Source: Bacteroidota bacterium
GTDB taxonomy: Bacteria; Bacteroidota; Bacteroidia; Flavobacteriales_D; Sanyastnellaceae
Assembly: GCA_027621555.1 (NCBI GenBank)
Contig: JAQCBJ010000001.1
Location: 62,001-126,000, forward strand
Length of the DNA stretch: 64,000 nucleotides
Reading direction: 5' to 3'
This document shows, in pieces, positions 57,183 through 64,000 of this stretch (positions within the stretch are counted from its first letter, which is position 1; the number at the start of each line of letters is the position of its first letter). The notes beneath the pieces were generated by a model. It saw only the letters and a program-made list of their open reading frames with translations, made no database searches and had not been told where the DNA came from. Made by a program: the position numbers and the translations under genes.

Positions 57183-58469
57183 TCAGTAGTCGTACTTCCC
57201 GGCCCACCGGGCTTTCAACCACTCCAACGCGGCCTGCTCGCGAGGGTTGTCGCCCGGCTGGTAGAACGTGGTCCCCTCCAGGCCTTGAGGCATGCATTCC
57301 TGGCCACTGAATCCTCCTTGCGCATCGTGGTCGTAGGCGTAATTCTTGCCGTAGCCAAGGTCTTTCATCAACCCTGTCGGAGCGTTGCGGAGCGCCAAGG
57401 GAACCGGCGCCTCGCCTTTCTCCCGGATCCACGCTTGCGCTTGCCCGATGGCCTTGTAAGAGGCGTTGCTTTTGGCGCTTGTGGCCAAATACACGGTGCA
57501 TTGCGCCAACACAATCCGCGATTCTGGCCAACCGATGCGCTCCACCGCTTGGAACGTGTTGTTCGCAAGCACCAACGCCGTAGGGTTCGCATTTCCAATG
57601 TCCTCAGAAGCTGCAATGAGCAGGCGCCGAGCAATGAATTTGGGGTCTTCTCCCCCTTCCACCATGCGCGCCAAGTAGTAAACGGCCGCATTGGGGTCGC
57701 TCGCGCGGATGCTCTTGATGAACGCGCTGATGACGTCGTAATGCGCCTCGCCTCCCTTGTCGTAGCCCAAATGCGGGTTCTGAACCCGCTCCAACACGGC
57801 TTCGTTTGTGACCACGAGCTGCCCCTCCTCATTGGGCTCGAGGCCCTCGACCACCAACTCCAGGGTGTTGAGCAGCCTCCTGGCATCCCCACCACTTGCG
57901 CGGAGCAGCGCTTCTTGTTCGGCGACTTGCACGTCCTTCTTAGACAGGTATTCGTCTTCCGACAATGCGCGGTGAACGAGTCCCATCAACACCTCCGAGG
58001 ACAACGCTTCGAGCACGTACGTTTGGCAACGGGAGCGCAAAGCGGGGATGACCTCAAACGACGGGTTTTCCGTGGTGGCGCCGATGAGCGTGACCGTGCC
58101 CGCTTCCACCGCACCGAGGAGGCTGTCTTGCTGCGACTTGGAAAAGCGGTGGATCTCGTCAATAAACAACAAAGCCCGCCCGGCAAACATGCCATCGCGC
58201 TTCGCTGAATCCAACACCGCTCGAACGTCTTTTACCCCGCTGTGGATGGCACTCAGGCTGTGAAACGGGCGGTCTGAATCCGCGGCAATCAGCTTCGCCA
58301 AGGTGGTCTTCCCTACGCCTGGAGGACCCCACAAAATCATGCTGGGAAGGGACCCCGCCTTCATCGCGCGTCTCAGCACCGCCCCTTCGCCAACGAGGTG
58401 GGCTTGCCCCACATAGTCGTCCAACGATTGGGGGCGCATGCGCTCCGCCAAGGGTGCTTTTCCCTGCAT
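57183..58469 (-). CDS. rarA: Replication-associated recombination protein A (RarA/MgsA AAA+ ATPase)
   Basis: A 428-residue clamp-loader-like AAA+ ATPase related to eukaryotic WRNIP1, acting at stalled replication forks. It opens PLAERMRPQSLDDYVGQAHLVG, then Walker A WGPPGVGKTTLA (about 47-58), Walker B LLFIDEIHRFSKSQQD, sensor 1 IGATTENPSFEV, Arg finger ALRSRCQTY and sensor 2 GGDARRLLN. The C-terminal tetramer domain is present (LVLANNTFQAVERIGWPESRIVLAQ, NPREQAALEWLKARW). A -7-like box (TAATTTCA) ends four bases before the ATG and includes the stop codon of the acyltransferase upstream. Confidence 0.94.
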   Translation of the reverse strand: MQGKAPLAERMRPQSLDDYVGQAHLVGEGAVLRRAMKAGSLPSMILWGPPGVGKTTLAKLIAADSDRPFHSLSAIHSGVKDVRAVLDSAKRDGMFAGRALLFIDEIHRFSKSQQDSLLGAVEAGTVTLIGATTENPSFEVIPALRSRCQTYVLEALSSEVLMGLVHRALSEDEYLSKKDVQVAEQEALLRASGGDARRLLNTLELVVEGLEPNEEGQLVVTNEAVLERVQNPHLGYDKGGEAHYDVISAFIKSIRASDPNAAVYYLARMVEGGEDPKFIARRLLIAASEDIGNANPTALVLANNTFQAVERIGWPESRIVLAQCTVYLATSAKSNASYKAIGQAQAWIREKGEAPVPLALRNAPTGLMKDLGYGKNYAYDHDAQGGFSGQECMPQGLEGTTFYQPGDNPREQAALEWLKARWAGKYDY

Positions 58470-58473
58470 GACG

Positions 58474-58481
58474 TGAAATTA
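58474..58481 (-). promoter_or_regulatory. -7-like promoter box TAATTTCA for rarA, overlapping an upstream stop codon
   Basis: Two bases off TAnnTTTG; its TAA is the stop codon of the acyltransferase gene; four bases before ATG 58469. Confidence 0.42.
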
Positions 58482-59369
58482 CGTGAGGTCGGCCTTGTGA
58501 CGTCGTGGATGGCACTCCTGACCTTCAGGCCGGCGGTGCTTCCAGCGCTTGTGTGACCACAACCAGCGTGCGGGATCGCGGTGGATTTCGCGTTCGAGTT
58601 TGGCCAAACACCGGTCCAGGACTTCTCCATTATCCAGCTCTTTGACGTCCTCTGCAATCAACTCGTAGGTCAAGGTGTATTTCCACGGCTCCTCCCGCCG
58701 AATGCTCGCGTACACCACCGCCATGTCGTACATGTGCGACCATTGCTCCAACCCGTAGAACACTGCAGTTTCGGTCCCGAGGAAGGTGGTCCACCAACAC
58801 TTTGTGGGGTCGGCTGGGCTTTGATCAAAGCCCATCACCACGGCCACAGGGTCGCCGTGTCGGGCCACGTTCATCCAAGAGCGTCCTTCTTTCGTTCGAA
58901 CCATCTCCAACCCAAATCGACTCCGCGATTCCTTCATCATCTTCTCCGCTTTGGAGTCACTCAGCTTCTTGTAGAGGGCCATGGTGCGGAAGGGCAGGTT
59001 TTGGCTTAAAGTCAGCGCGCTCCATTCCCAATTGTTCATGTGCCCGCCTGCAATAAGCACGTGCTTTCCATCACGGTGCAACCTCTCCATCACCTCCTTT
59101 CCGTGGTGCACCATGCCCCGATCCACCGCGGCGCGTTTCATCGTGAACAGCTTGGCCGACTCGACCATCAATTGGGCAAAATGCCTCTGAAACACCGCAT
59201 ACAACCGCCAGCGCTGCCCGGCACTCTTCTGGGGAAACGCCCGCTTCAAATTCGCCCGAACCACCTTTCCGCGGTACCCGCCGGCGAGCATGGCCAATGC
59301 GGTCACTGTCCAAGCGATGACCGTCAACATCCAACGCGGCAAGCGCCCCAACCAAGACAAGTACTTCAT
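58479..59369 (-). CDS. Lipid A biosynthesis acyltransferase-family protein (LpxL/HtrB-like)
   Basis: A 296-residue membrane-bound acyltransferase. An N-terminal helix (LTVIAWTVTALAMLAGGYRG) is followed by RANLKRAFPQKSAGQR, the catalytic GGHMNNWEW (the HxxxxD/E-type motif, at about 118-126), MALYKKLSDSKAEKMM and VVMGFDQSPADPTKCWWTTFLG. Relatives add the late acyl chain to Kdo-lipid A or act on other lipids such as glycine/ornithine lipids. ATG 59369 is chosen for its ATGA overlap with the MBL gene; earlier in-frame ATGs (59390, 59381) lie inside that gene. Confidence 0.88.
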   Translation of the reverse strand: MKYLSWLGRLPRWMLTVIAWTVTALAMLAGGYRGKVVRANLKRAFPQKSAGQRWRLYAVFQRHFAQLMVESAKLFTMKRAAVDRGMVHHGKEVMERLHRDGKHVLIAGGHMNNWEWSALTLSQNLPFRTMALYKKLSDSKAEKMMKESRSRFGLEMVRTKEGRSWMNVARHGDPVAVVMGFDQSPADPTKCWWTTFLGTETAVFYGLEQWSHMYDMAVVYASIRREEPWKYTLTYELIAEDVKELDNGEVLDRCLAKLEREIHRDPARWLWSHKRWKHRRPEGQECHPRRHKADLT

Positions 59370-60211
59370 CGAAGCGTGCATTGTGTCCATGGCGACGCCT
59401 TCTCTTCCCATCCTTCGGCCGTCCTCTCCAACACCAACCCATCGAAAGCCAGCGACACACCCTCCGGCAGTTCTTTTTGAACGTCCTCATGCCTTCCCAT
59501 CAAGTGGCTAATGTGTGTCAAGTACGTGTGTTTTGCACCCAATGCTGCCGCGACCTCGAGTGCCTCAGGCAAAGAAAAGTGGCTGTAGTGCGGCTCGGGG
59601 CGTAAGGCGTTCAACACAAGGACCTCCAGGCCCTGAAGGCGTTCGAGCGACCGCTTGGGAATGGCGTTGGCGTCCGTGATGTAGGCCAAGTCGTCCACGC
59701 GGTACCCGTGAATGTCCAGAGAACCGTGAACGATGGGCAGCGGCTCCCAATCCATTCCTCCAAGCTCAAACCGCTCGAAATCGCGGACCCGAGCAATGTG
59801 CACGTCTGGAACGCCTCCGTGTTTGTTCTCGTCAAACGCGTAGTGGAAATCCCTGCGAAGGGCTTCTTCCACACGTGCCGAAGCATGCAGCGTCATGGCG
59901 CGTTTTTGGAGGTAGTTGAACGGTCGAACGTCGTCCATCCCCGCCAAGTGGTCCTTGTGCTCGTGCGTGTACACCACCCCCTCCAAGGAAGTCACGCCTT
60001 CACGAAGCATTTGGGCCCGAAAATCCGGGCCAGTATCCACCACAACACGAGTCCCCTCTCCCTCCAACGCTACGGAAGTTCGAAGCCTCTGGTCCCTGCG
60101 ATCCGCGGATGAACAGACGGCGCAAGAGCAACCAATGATGGGCACTCCCTGCGACGTCCCCGTCCCCAGGAACACCAACCTGGACAATCTCCTGACCTCC
60201 GCTCCGTTCAT
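59366..60211 (-). CDS. MBL-fold metallohydrolase, PhnP-like
   Basis: A 281-residue metallo-beta-lactamase-fold phosphodiesterase-like protein. It begins with the PhnP-type VFLGTGTSQGVPIIGCSCAVC, whose cysteines form a structural zinc site in that family, then the motif THEHKDHLAG (H-x-H-x-D-H), PIVHGSLDIHGYR, YITDANAIP and a final THISHLMGRH. PhnP hydrolyses cyclic ribosyl phosphate in phosphonate breakdown, but in Bacteroidota it is not linked to phn genes and the substrate is open. A -7 box ends four bases before the ATG, and its promoter is interlocked with that of the gene at 60259. Confidence 0.88.
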   Translation of the reverse strand: MNGAEVRRLSRLVFLGTGTSQGVPIIGCSCAVCSSADRRDQRLRTSVALEGEGTRVVVDTGPDFRAQMLREGVTSLEGVVYTHEHKDHLAGMDDVRPFNYLQKRAMTLHASARVEEALRRDFHYAFDENKHGGVPDVHIARVRDFERFELGGMDWEPLPIVHGSLDIHGYRVDDLAYITDANAIPKRSLERLQGLEVLVLNALRPEPHYSHFSLPEALEVAAALGAKHTYLTHISHLMGRHEDVQKELPEGVSLAFDGLVLERTAEGWEEKASPWTQCTLR

Positions 60212-60215
60212 GGCA

Positions 60216-60223
60216 CGAAGGTA
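60216..60223 (-). promoter_or_regulatory. -7 promoter box TACCTTCG for the PhnP-like gene
   Basis: Ends four bases before ATG 60211; only four bases separate it from the opposing box at 60228-60235. Confidence 0.7.
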
Positions 60224-60227
60224 TCCT

Positions 60228-60235
60228 TACCTTTG
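60228..60235 (+). promoter_or_regulatory. -7 promoter box TACCTTTG for the gene at 60259
   Basis: Perfect TAnnTTTG, 23 bases before GTG 60259. Confidence 0.75.
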
Positions 60236-60258
60236 ATACAAACCTTACTGATTTCGTT

Positions 60259-61743
60259 GTGGACTTGGAACGCGTCATTCTCTCGGCCAAACAAAAGGCC
60301 CTCCGCATCAACCTCAACCAAGATCTCTACGGCACCTTCGCCGAGATCGGGGCAGGCCAAGAGGTGGTTCGCCACTTCTTTCGCGCTGGCGGGGCTTCTG
60401 GCACCATCGCCAAGACCATCTCGGCCTACGACAAAGACTTCAGTGACGCCATCTACGGCAAAGAAGCCAAGGGACGCTACGTGTGCGAATCGCGCATCGA
60501 CAAGATGCTGGAGCACGAGTACGACCTGATCGAAGAACGAATCACGCGGGAAGATCACCCGACCAAGCAGTACTTCGCGTTCGCCAACACCGTAGCGACG
60601 ATCAACTACCACAAGACGACGCAGGGTCACGGTTGGTTTGGCGTCAAATTCCAAACCGCAGCCGACAAACTCCCTAACACCATCGTCCTGCACGCTCGGT
60701 TTCACGAGCAAGACGCCCTCCTGCAGCAGCAGACTACCGGCATGCTTGGAGTGAACCTCATTTACGGCGCCTTCTTCTTCTACAAGCGTCCCAAAGAGCT
60801 CCTTCAAAGCTTGTACGACAACCTCGATCGCGACCAGCTCGAGATCGACATGATCCAGATGAACGGACCCGACTTTGAAGAAGTCGACAACCGCCTGATG
60901 TCGTTGCAACTGGTGAAACAAGGGATGACCGACGCGGTCATCTTTTCCCCCGACGGGCGCAACCGCCAAGCGGCCGATGTCCTTTACAAGAAGAACATCT
61001 TGGCCATCCGAGGCAGTTTCCGCCCTGTCACCAAGGTCAACATCGACATGATCGCCAAGGGCCTTGCGATGTTCAAGCAAGAACCCAAAGTCGACCCCGA
61101 CAACATTCAGGTGCTCTTTGAGATCACCTTGAACAACCTGAGCGCGGAGGGCGACATTGACGAGCAAGACTTTTTGGATCGGGCCGACGTGTTGTGCAGC
61201 ATTGGCCAAACCGTGCTCATCAGCAACTACCAGAAGTATTTCAAATTGGTCGAGTTTTTCTCTCGCCACACCAAGAAGCGCATGGGCGTCATCATGGGCG
61301 CAGCCACCTTGGTCGAAATCTTCAATGAGCGCTACTACCGCGACCTGAACGGCGGCATTCTCGAGGCGTTTGGCATCTTGTTCTCACGTGACCTCAAGAT
61401 TTTGCTGTACCCTTGGATGGACGCAGAATCCGGAGACTTGTGGACCTCAGAATCCACCCCCATTCACCCTCGCCTCCAGCCCTTGTACAATTACCTCGTC
61501 TTCAACAAGCGCATCGCCGACATCACGGATTACGACCCCGAGGTTTTGTCCATTTTCAGCCGGGCAGCGCTCGAGTCCATCAAAGCAGGCGGTGACGAAT
61601 GGGTCAACATGGTGCCCGACTTCGTGGACCGTGTCATTCAGGAAAACTGCCTCTTTGGGTACTGCGGTGCCGTCAAATCGGAGAAAGGAGCAGGCGAAGA
61701 CCCTGCAGAGGCTGCTGCACGCGCCATCGAACAAAAACCATAG
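60259..61743 (+). CDS. Conserved 494-residue cytosolic protein, function not established
   Basis: A 494-residue soluble protein of a family that I recognise as widely conserved (Bacteroidota, planctomycetes and others) but without a known activity. Highly ordered motifs include YGTFAEIGAGQEVVRHFF, GGASGTIAKTISAYDKDFSD, DHPTKQYFAFANTVATINY and MGAATLVEIFNERYY. The EIGAGQEV loop looks like a nucleotide- or SAM-type glycine turn, but no complete enzyme motif is seen. Database labels for relatives vary and seem unreliable. It starts with GTG 60259; the match to the family N-terminus (AKQKALRINLN) begins ten residues later. It converges with rpoC across a bidirectional terminator. Confidence 0.8.
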   Translation: MDLERVILSAKQKALRINLNQDLYGTFAEIGAGQEVVRHFFRAGGASGTIAKTISAYDKDFSDAIYGKEAKGRYVCESRIDKMLEHEYDLIEERITREDHPTKQYFAFANTVATINYHKTTQGHGWFGVKFQTAADKLPNTIVLHARFHEQDALLQQQTTGMLGVNLIYGAFFFYKRPKELLQSLYDNLDRDQLEIDMIQMNGPDFEEVDNRLMSLQLVKQGMTDAVIFSPDGRNRQAADVLYKKNILAIRGSFRPVTKVNIDMIAKGLAMFKQEPKVDPDNIQVLFEITLNNLSAEGDIDEQDFLDRADVLCSIGQTVLISNYQKYFKLVEFFSRHTKKRMGVIMGAATLVEIFNERYYRDLNGGILEAFGILFSRDLKILLYPWMDAESGDLWTSESTPIHPRLQPLYNYLVFNKRIADITDYDPEVLSIFSRAALESIKAGGDEWVNMVPDFVDRVIQENCLFGYCGAVKSEKGAGEDPAEAAARAIEQKP

Positions 61744-61751
61744 GGTCTCTC

Positions 61752-61781
61752 GACCAGCACGCCCCCTTCCCCCTGCTGGTC
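61752..61781. repeat. Inverted repeat downstream of the 494-residue protein gene
   Basis: GACCAGCA at 61752-61759 pairs perfectly with TGCTGGTC at 61774-61781 across a 14-base pyrimidine-rich loop. It is followed by the terminator at 61800; a role in RNA stability or as a second terminator stem is possible. Confidence 0.5.
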
Positions 61782-61799
61782 TTCGGAATTCCAGACATC

Positions 61800-61828
61800 A
61801 AAAAAGGCACCCATTGGGTGCCTTTTTT
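61800..61828. terminator. Bidirectional rho-independent terminator between the conserved gene and rpoC
   Basis: GGCACCC pairs with GGGTGCC around loop ATT, with six A before and six T after, so it works on both strands. Confidence 0.9.
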
Positions 61829-61849
61829 GTTTCTCAATCGAGGATGAGC

Positions 61850-64000
61850 TTACTCTTCCACAGCGGCTGCGTGTTCCACCAAGGCTTCAAATTCCTCCTT
61901 GGATCCCACTTTCAAATCCGAGAACTGACGGGTACCCGTTCCCGCAGGAATCAAGTGGCCCACAATCACGTTCTCCTTCAGGCCCAACAAGTGGTCCTGC
62001 TTGCCGCTCACCGCAGCCTCGTTCAACACCTTGGTCGTCTCCTGGAAGGACGCTGCCGAGATGAAAGACTTGGTTTGAAGTGATGCACGGGTGATGCCCT
62101 GCAACAACGGACGTGAAGTCGCTGGGATGGCGTCACGGCATTCCACCTTGGGCAGGTCGCGTCGCGTCAGCGAGCTATTCTCGTCACGCATCCGACGAGC
62201 AGAAATCATCTGCCCCACCTTCAGCGTTTCCGAACCACCTGCATCGGTGACCACCACCATGCCAAACATGCGATCGTTCTCGTTCAAGAAGTCGGCCTTT
62301 TCCGCAATCTGCTTTTCCAAGAACTGCGTGTCGCCACCGTCTTCAATGACCACCTTTTTCATCATCTGACGAACGATGACCTCAAAGTGCTTGTCGTTGA
62401 TCTTCACACCCTGGAGGCGGTAGACGTCCTGAATCTCATTCACGATGTATTCCTGGACGGCCGTTGGCCCCATGATGTTCAAAATGTCGATCGGCGTCAC
62501 TGCACCGTCAGACAACGGCATGCCGGCCTTGACGAAGTCGTTGTCCTGGACGAGGATGTGCTTCGACAAAGGCACCATGTACTTGAACTTGTCGCCCGTA
62601 CGTGCTTCGATAATGATTTCGCGGTTGCCTCGCTTGATCTTGCCGTAGCTGACAATGCCGTCCACTTCAGACACCACGGCTGGGTTCGATGGGTTACGAG
62701 CTTCGAACAGCTCCGTCACGCGGGGAAGACCCCCCGTGATGTCACCCGACTTACCTGCCACGCGTGGAATCTTGCAGAGGATGAGGCCCTTGCCCACTTT
62801 GTCGCCTTCCTTCACAGAAAGGTGAGCGCCCACAGGCAGAGAGTACGTGCGGAGCACTTCCTTCTTCTTGCCCACGATCAAAATGGCTGGGTTCTTCTTC
62901 TTGTCGCGCGATTCCGTGATCACGATTTCGCGGAAGCCGGTTTGTTCGTCAAGCTCTTCGCGGTAGGTCAGACCTTCCTCGATGCTGTCAAACGCCACGG
63001 TGCCTTCTTCTTCAGAGATGATCACGTTGTTGTACGGATCCCATTCGCACACCGCGGTGTCTTTCTTGATCTTCTTTCCTTCCTTGACGAAAAGGACCGA
63101 ACCGTAAGGCAGAACCGTCGTAGACAGCGCCACGTTGGTTTCAGAATCCATGACCTTGAATTCAGAAGAACGCGACACCACGACCACTTCCTTTTCGCCG
63201 TTGGCGTTGGTGCGGTCCACCGTGCGGAGTTCGTCGATTTCGACCACCCCTTCGTGCTTGGTGCGGATTTGGTTCTCGTCTGAGATCTTCGAAGCGGTAC
63301 CCCCCACGTGGAACGTACGGAGCGTCAACTGCGTTCCAGGTTCGCCGATGGACTGTGCCGCGATGACACCCACCGCTTCACCGGTTTGGACAGGACGGTT
63401 CGTCGCCAAGTTCTTGCCATAGCACTTCGCGCACACCCCTTGACGGGATTCACACGTCAACACAGAACGAACTTCCACCTCTTGGACGCCTGCAGCTTCC
63501 ACGGCTTTGGCCTGCGCTGGGGAAATGAGTTCGCCTTCCGCCACCAACACGTCTTCCGTGCTGGGGTCAAGGACATCCTCACCTGCCGTACGCCCCTCGA
63601 TGCGGTCTCCAATGCCTTCCACGATTTCATCGTTTTGGCGCAATGGAGTCACGGTCAAGCTGCGGAGCGTTTCGCAATCGTCCTCTGTGATGATGACGTC
63701 TTGCGCCACGTCGACTAGACGACGTGTCAAGTAACCTGCGTCAGCCGTCTTCAAAGCCGTATCCGCCAGACCCTTACGAGCACCGTGCGTGGAAATGAAG
63801 TACTCCAAGATGCTCAGTCCCTCCTTAAAGTTAGAGAGGATGGGGTTCTCAATGATGTCCTGACCTCCGGTCGCAGAAGACTTCTGCGGCTTGGCCATCA
63901 ATCCACGCATGCCGGAGAGCTGACGAATCTGCTCTTTCGAACCACGTGCACCCGAGTGCATCATCATGTAGATCGAGTTGAAGCCTTGCTTGTCATTCTC
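61850..64000 (-). CDS. rpoC: DNA-directed RNA polymerase subunit beta', C-terminal part (5' truncated by window edge)
   Basis: The last 716 codons of beta'; the frame is open to the window edge, and the start lies beyond it (full-length proteins in this phylum are about 1,400 residues). Visible landmarks: [23 protein letters not shown] (bridge-helix approach), [27 protein letters not shown] and [26 protein letters not shown] (bridge helix/trigger loop), the zinc site [13 protein letters not shown], and [24 protein letters not shown]. The long middle section (about 230-480 of the visible part) is the lineage-specific beta' insertion. It ends at the bidirectional terminator. Confidence 0.97.
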   Translation of the reverse strand, partial: ENDKQGFNSIYMMMHSGARGSKEQIRQLSGMRGLMAKPQKSSATGGQDIIENPILSNFKEGLSILEYFISTHGARKGLADTALKTADAGYLTRRLVDVAQDVIITEDDCETLRSLTVTPLRQNDEIVEGIGDRIEGRTAGEDVLDPSTEDVLVAEGELISPAQAKAVEAAGVQEVEVRSVLTCESRQGVCAKCYGKNLATNRPVQTGEAVGVIAAQSIGEPGTQLTLRTFHVGGTASKISDENQIRTKHEGVVEIDELRTVDRTNANGEKEVVVVSRSSEFKVMDSETNVALSTTVLPYGSVLFVKEGKKIKKDTAVCEWDPYNNVIISEEEGTVAFDSIEEGLTYREELDEQTGFREIVITESRDKKKNPAILIVGKKKEVLRTYSLPVGAHLSVKEGDKVGKGLILCKIPRVAGKSGDITGGLPRVTELFEARNPSNPAVVSEVDGIVSYGKIKRGNREIIIEARTGDKFKYMVPLSKHILVQDNDFVKAGMPLSDGAVTPIDILNIMGPTAVQEYIVNEIQDVYRLQGVKINDKHFEVIVRQMMKKVVIEDGGDTQFLEKQIAEKADFLNENDRMFGMVVVTDAGGSETLKVGQMISARRMRDENSSLTRRDLPKVECRDAIPATSRPLLQGITRASLQTKSFISAASFQETTKVLNEAAVSGKQDHLLGLKENVIVGHLIPAGTGTRQFSDLKVGSKEEFEALVEHAAAVEE

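Noticed and set aside
1-64000. Possible mobile island, prophage or defence locus
   Set aside because: No integrase, transposase, toxin-antitoxin pair, restriction system, direct repeats at tRNA ends or compositional break was seen; the tRNA genes are intact, with ordinary terminators.

Overview
The window is a chromosomal piece of a member of the Bacteroidota, most likely a Flavobacteriales-type marine or freshwater lineage with an unusually GC-rich genome. The evidence is: type IX secretion (T9SS) C-terminal sorting domains of both type A and type B; cysteine-containing repeats of the form GC-(T/M)-D-x-x-A-x-N-(Y/F)-D; Bacteroidota-restricted families (DUF4494, the Crp/Fnr + persulfide-dioxygenase/rhodanese set, a NagZ/serine-hydrolase fusion); BshA of bacillithiol synthesis; and many promoters with the Bacteroidota -7 box TAnnTTTG in place of sigma70 hexamers. 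There is no transposase, integrase, phage module or CRISPR array. Gene order is dense, with many ATGA overlaps, and no gene-free stretch exceeds 300 bases except where tRNAs sit.

Layout. 1-8761 (+): 3' end of cmk, a lipoprotein GH3/serine hydrolase, bshA, a two-helix membrane protein, a lipoprotein and a large secreted hydrolase/beta-helix protein. 8745-12328 (-): secreted endonuclease-like protein, SLC12-like cation/chloride cotransporter homologue, aroQ. 12401-14400 (+): rlmD-like methyltransferase and a PyrR-like phosphoribosyltransferase. 14443-19576 (-): DksA-like protein, lipoprotein, undecaprenyl-phosphate sugar transferase, OmpA-type protein, FAH-family hydrolase, aroK. 19694-22321: transaldolase-like protein, Sua5/YciO, pcm, DUF4494. 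22340-26817 (-): small exported protein, T9SS type B adhesin-like protein and SMUBP2-type helicase in one operon. 26972-31399: tRNA-Lys, tRNA-Leu(GAG), Crp/Fnr regulator, SulP transporter, persulfide dioxygenase-rhodanese, tRNA-Leu(CAG). 31506-33157: DAHP synthase/chorismate mutase, DUF983. 33216-40540: ABC exporter, purB, MBL hydrolase, pyrD, an unknown protein, smpB, adenosine deaminase-like protein. 40537-47784: three secreted arylsulfotransferase-like proteins around an enoyl-CoA hydratase and a DUF551-like protein. 47825-57172: rsmE, pckA, FAS1 lipoprotein, FG-GAP protein, mdh, MORN protein, T9SS subtilase. 57183-64000: rarA, lipid A-type acyltransferase, PhnP-like hydrolase, a conserved 494-residue protein, and the 3' two-thirds of rpoC, which runs off the window.

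How it works together. Most genes are housekeeping: three shikimate-pathway genes (aroQ, aroK, DAHPS/CM), nucleotide metabolism, mdh/pckA, translation quality control, and recombination. Over these lies a large exported proteome, with T9SS cargo, lipoproteins and an OmpA protein. Two points stand out. First, thirteen genes have the -7 promoter box exactly four nucleotides before the start codon, and five more have it five or six nucleotides before. This predicts widespread leaderless transcription and also helps fix several start codons. Second, the Crp/Fnr-SulP-persulfide dioxygenase group has a TGAC-N4-GTCA palindrome placed about 42 bases before the predicted start of the dioxygenase transcript, as expected for class II activation by the neighbouring regulator.
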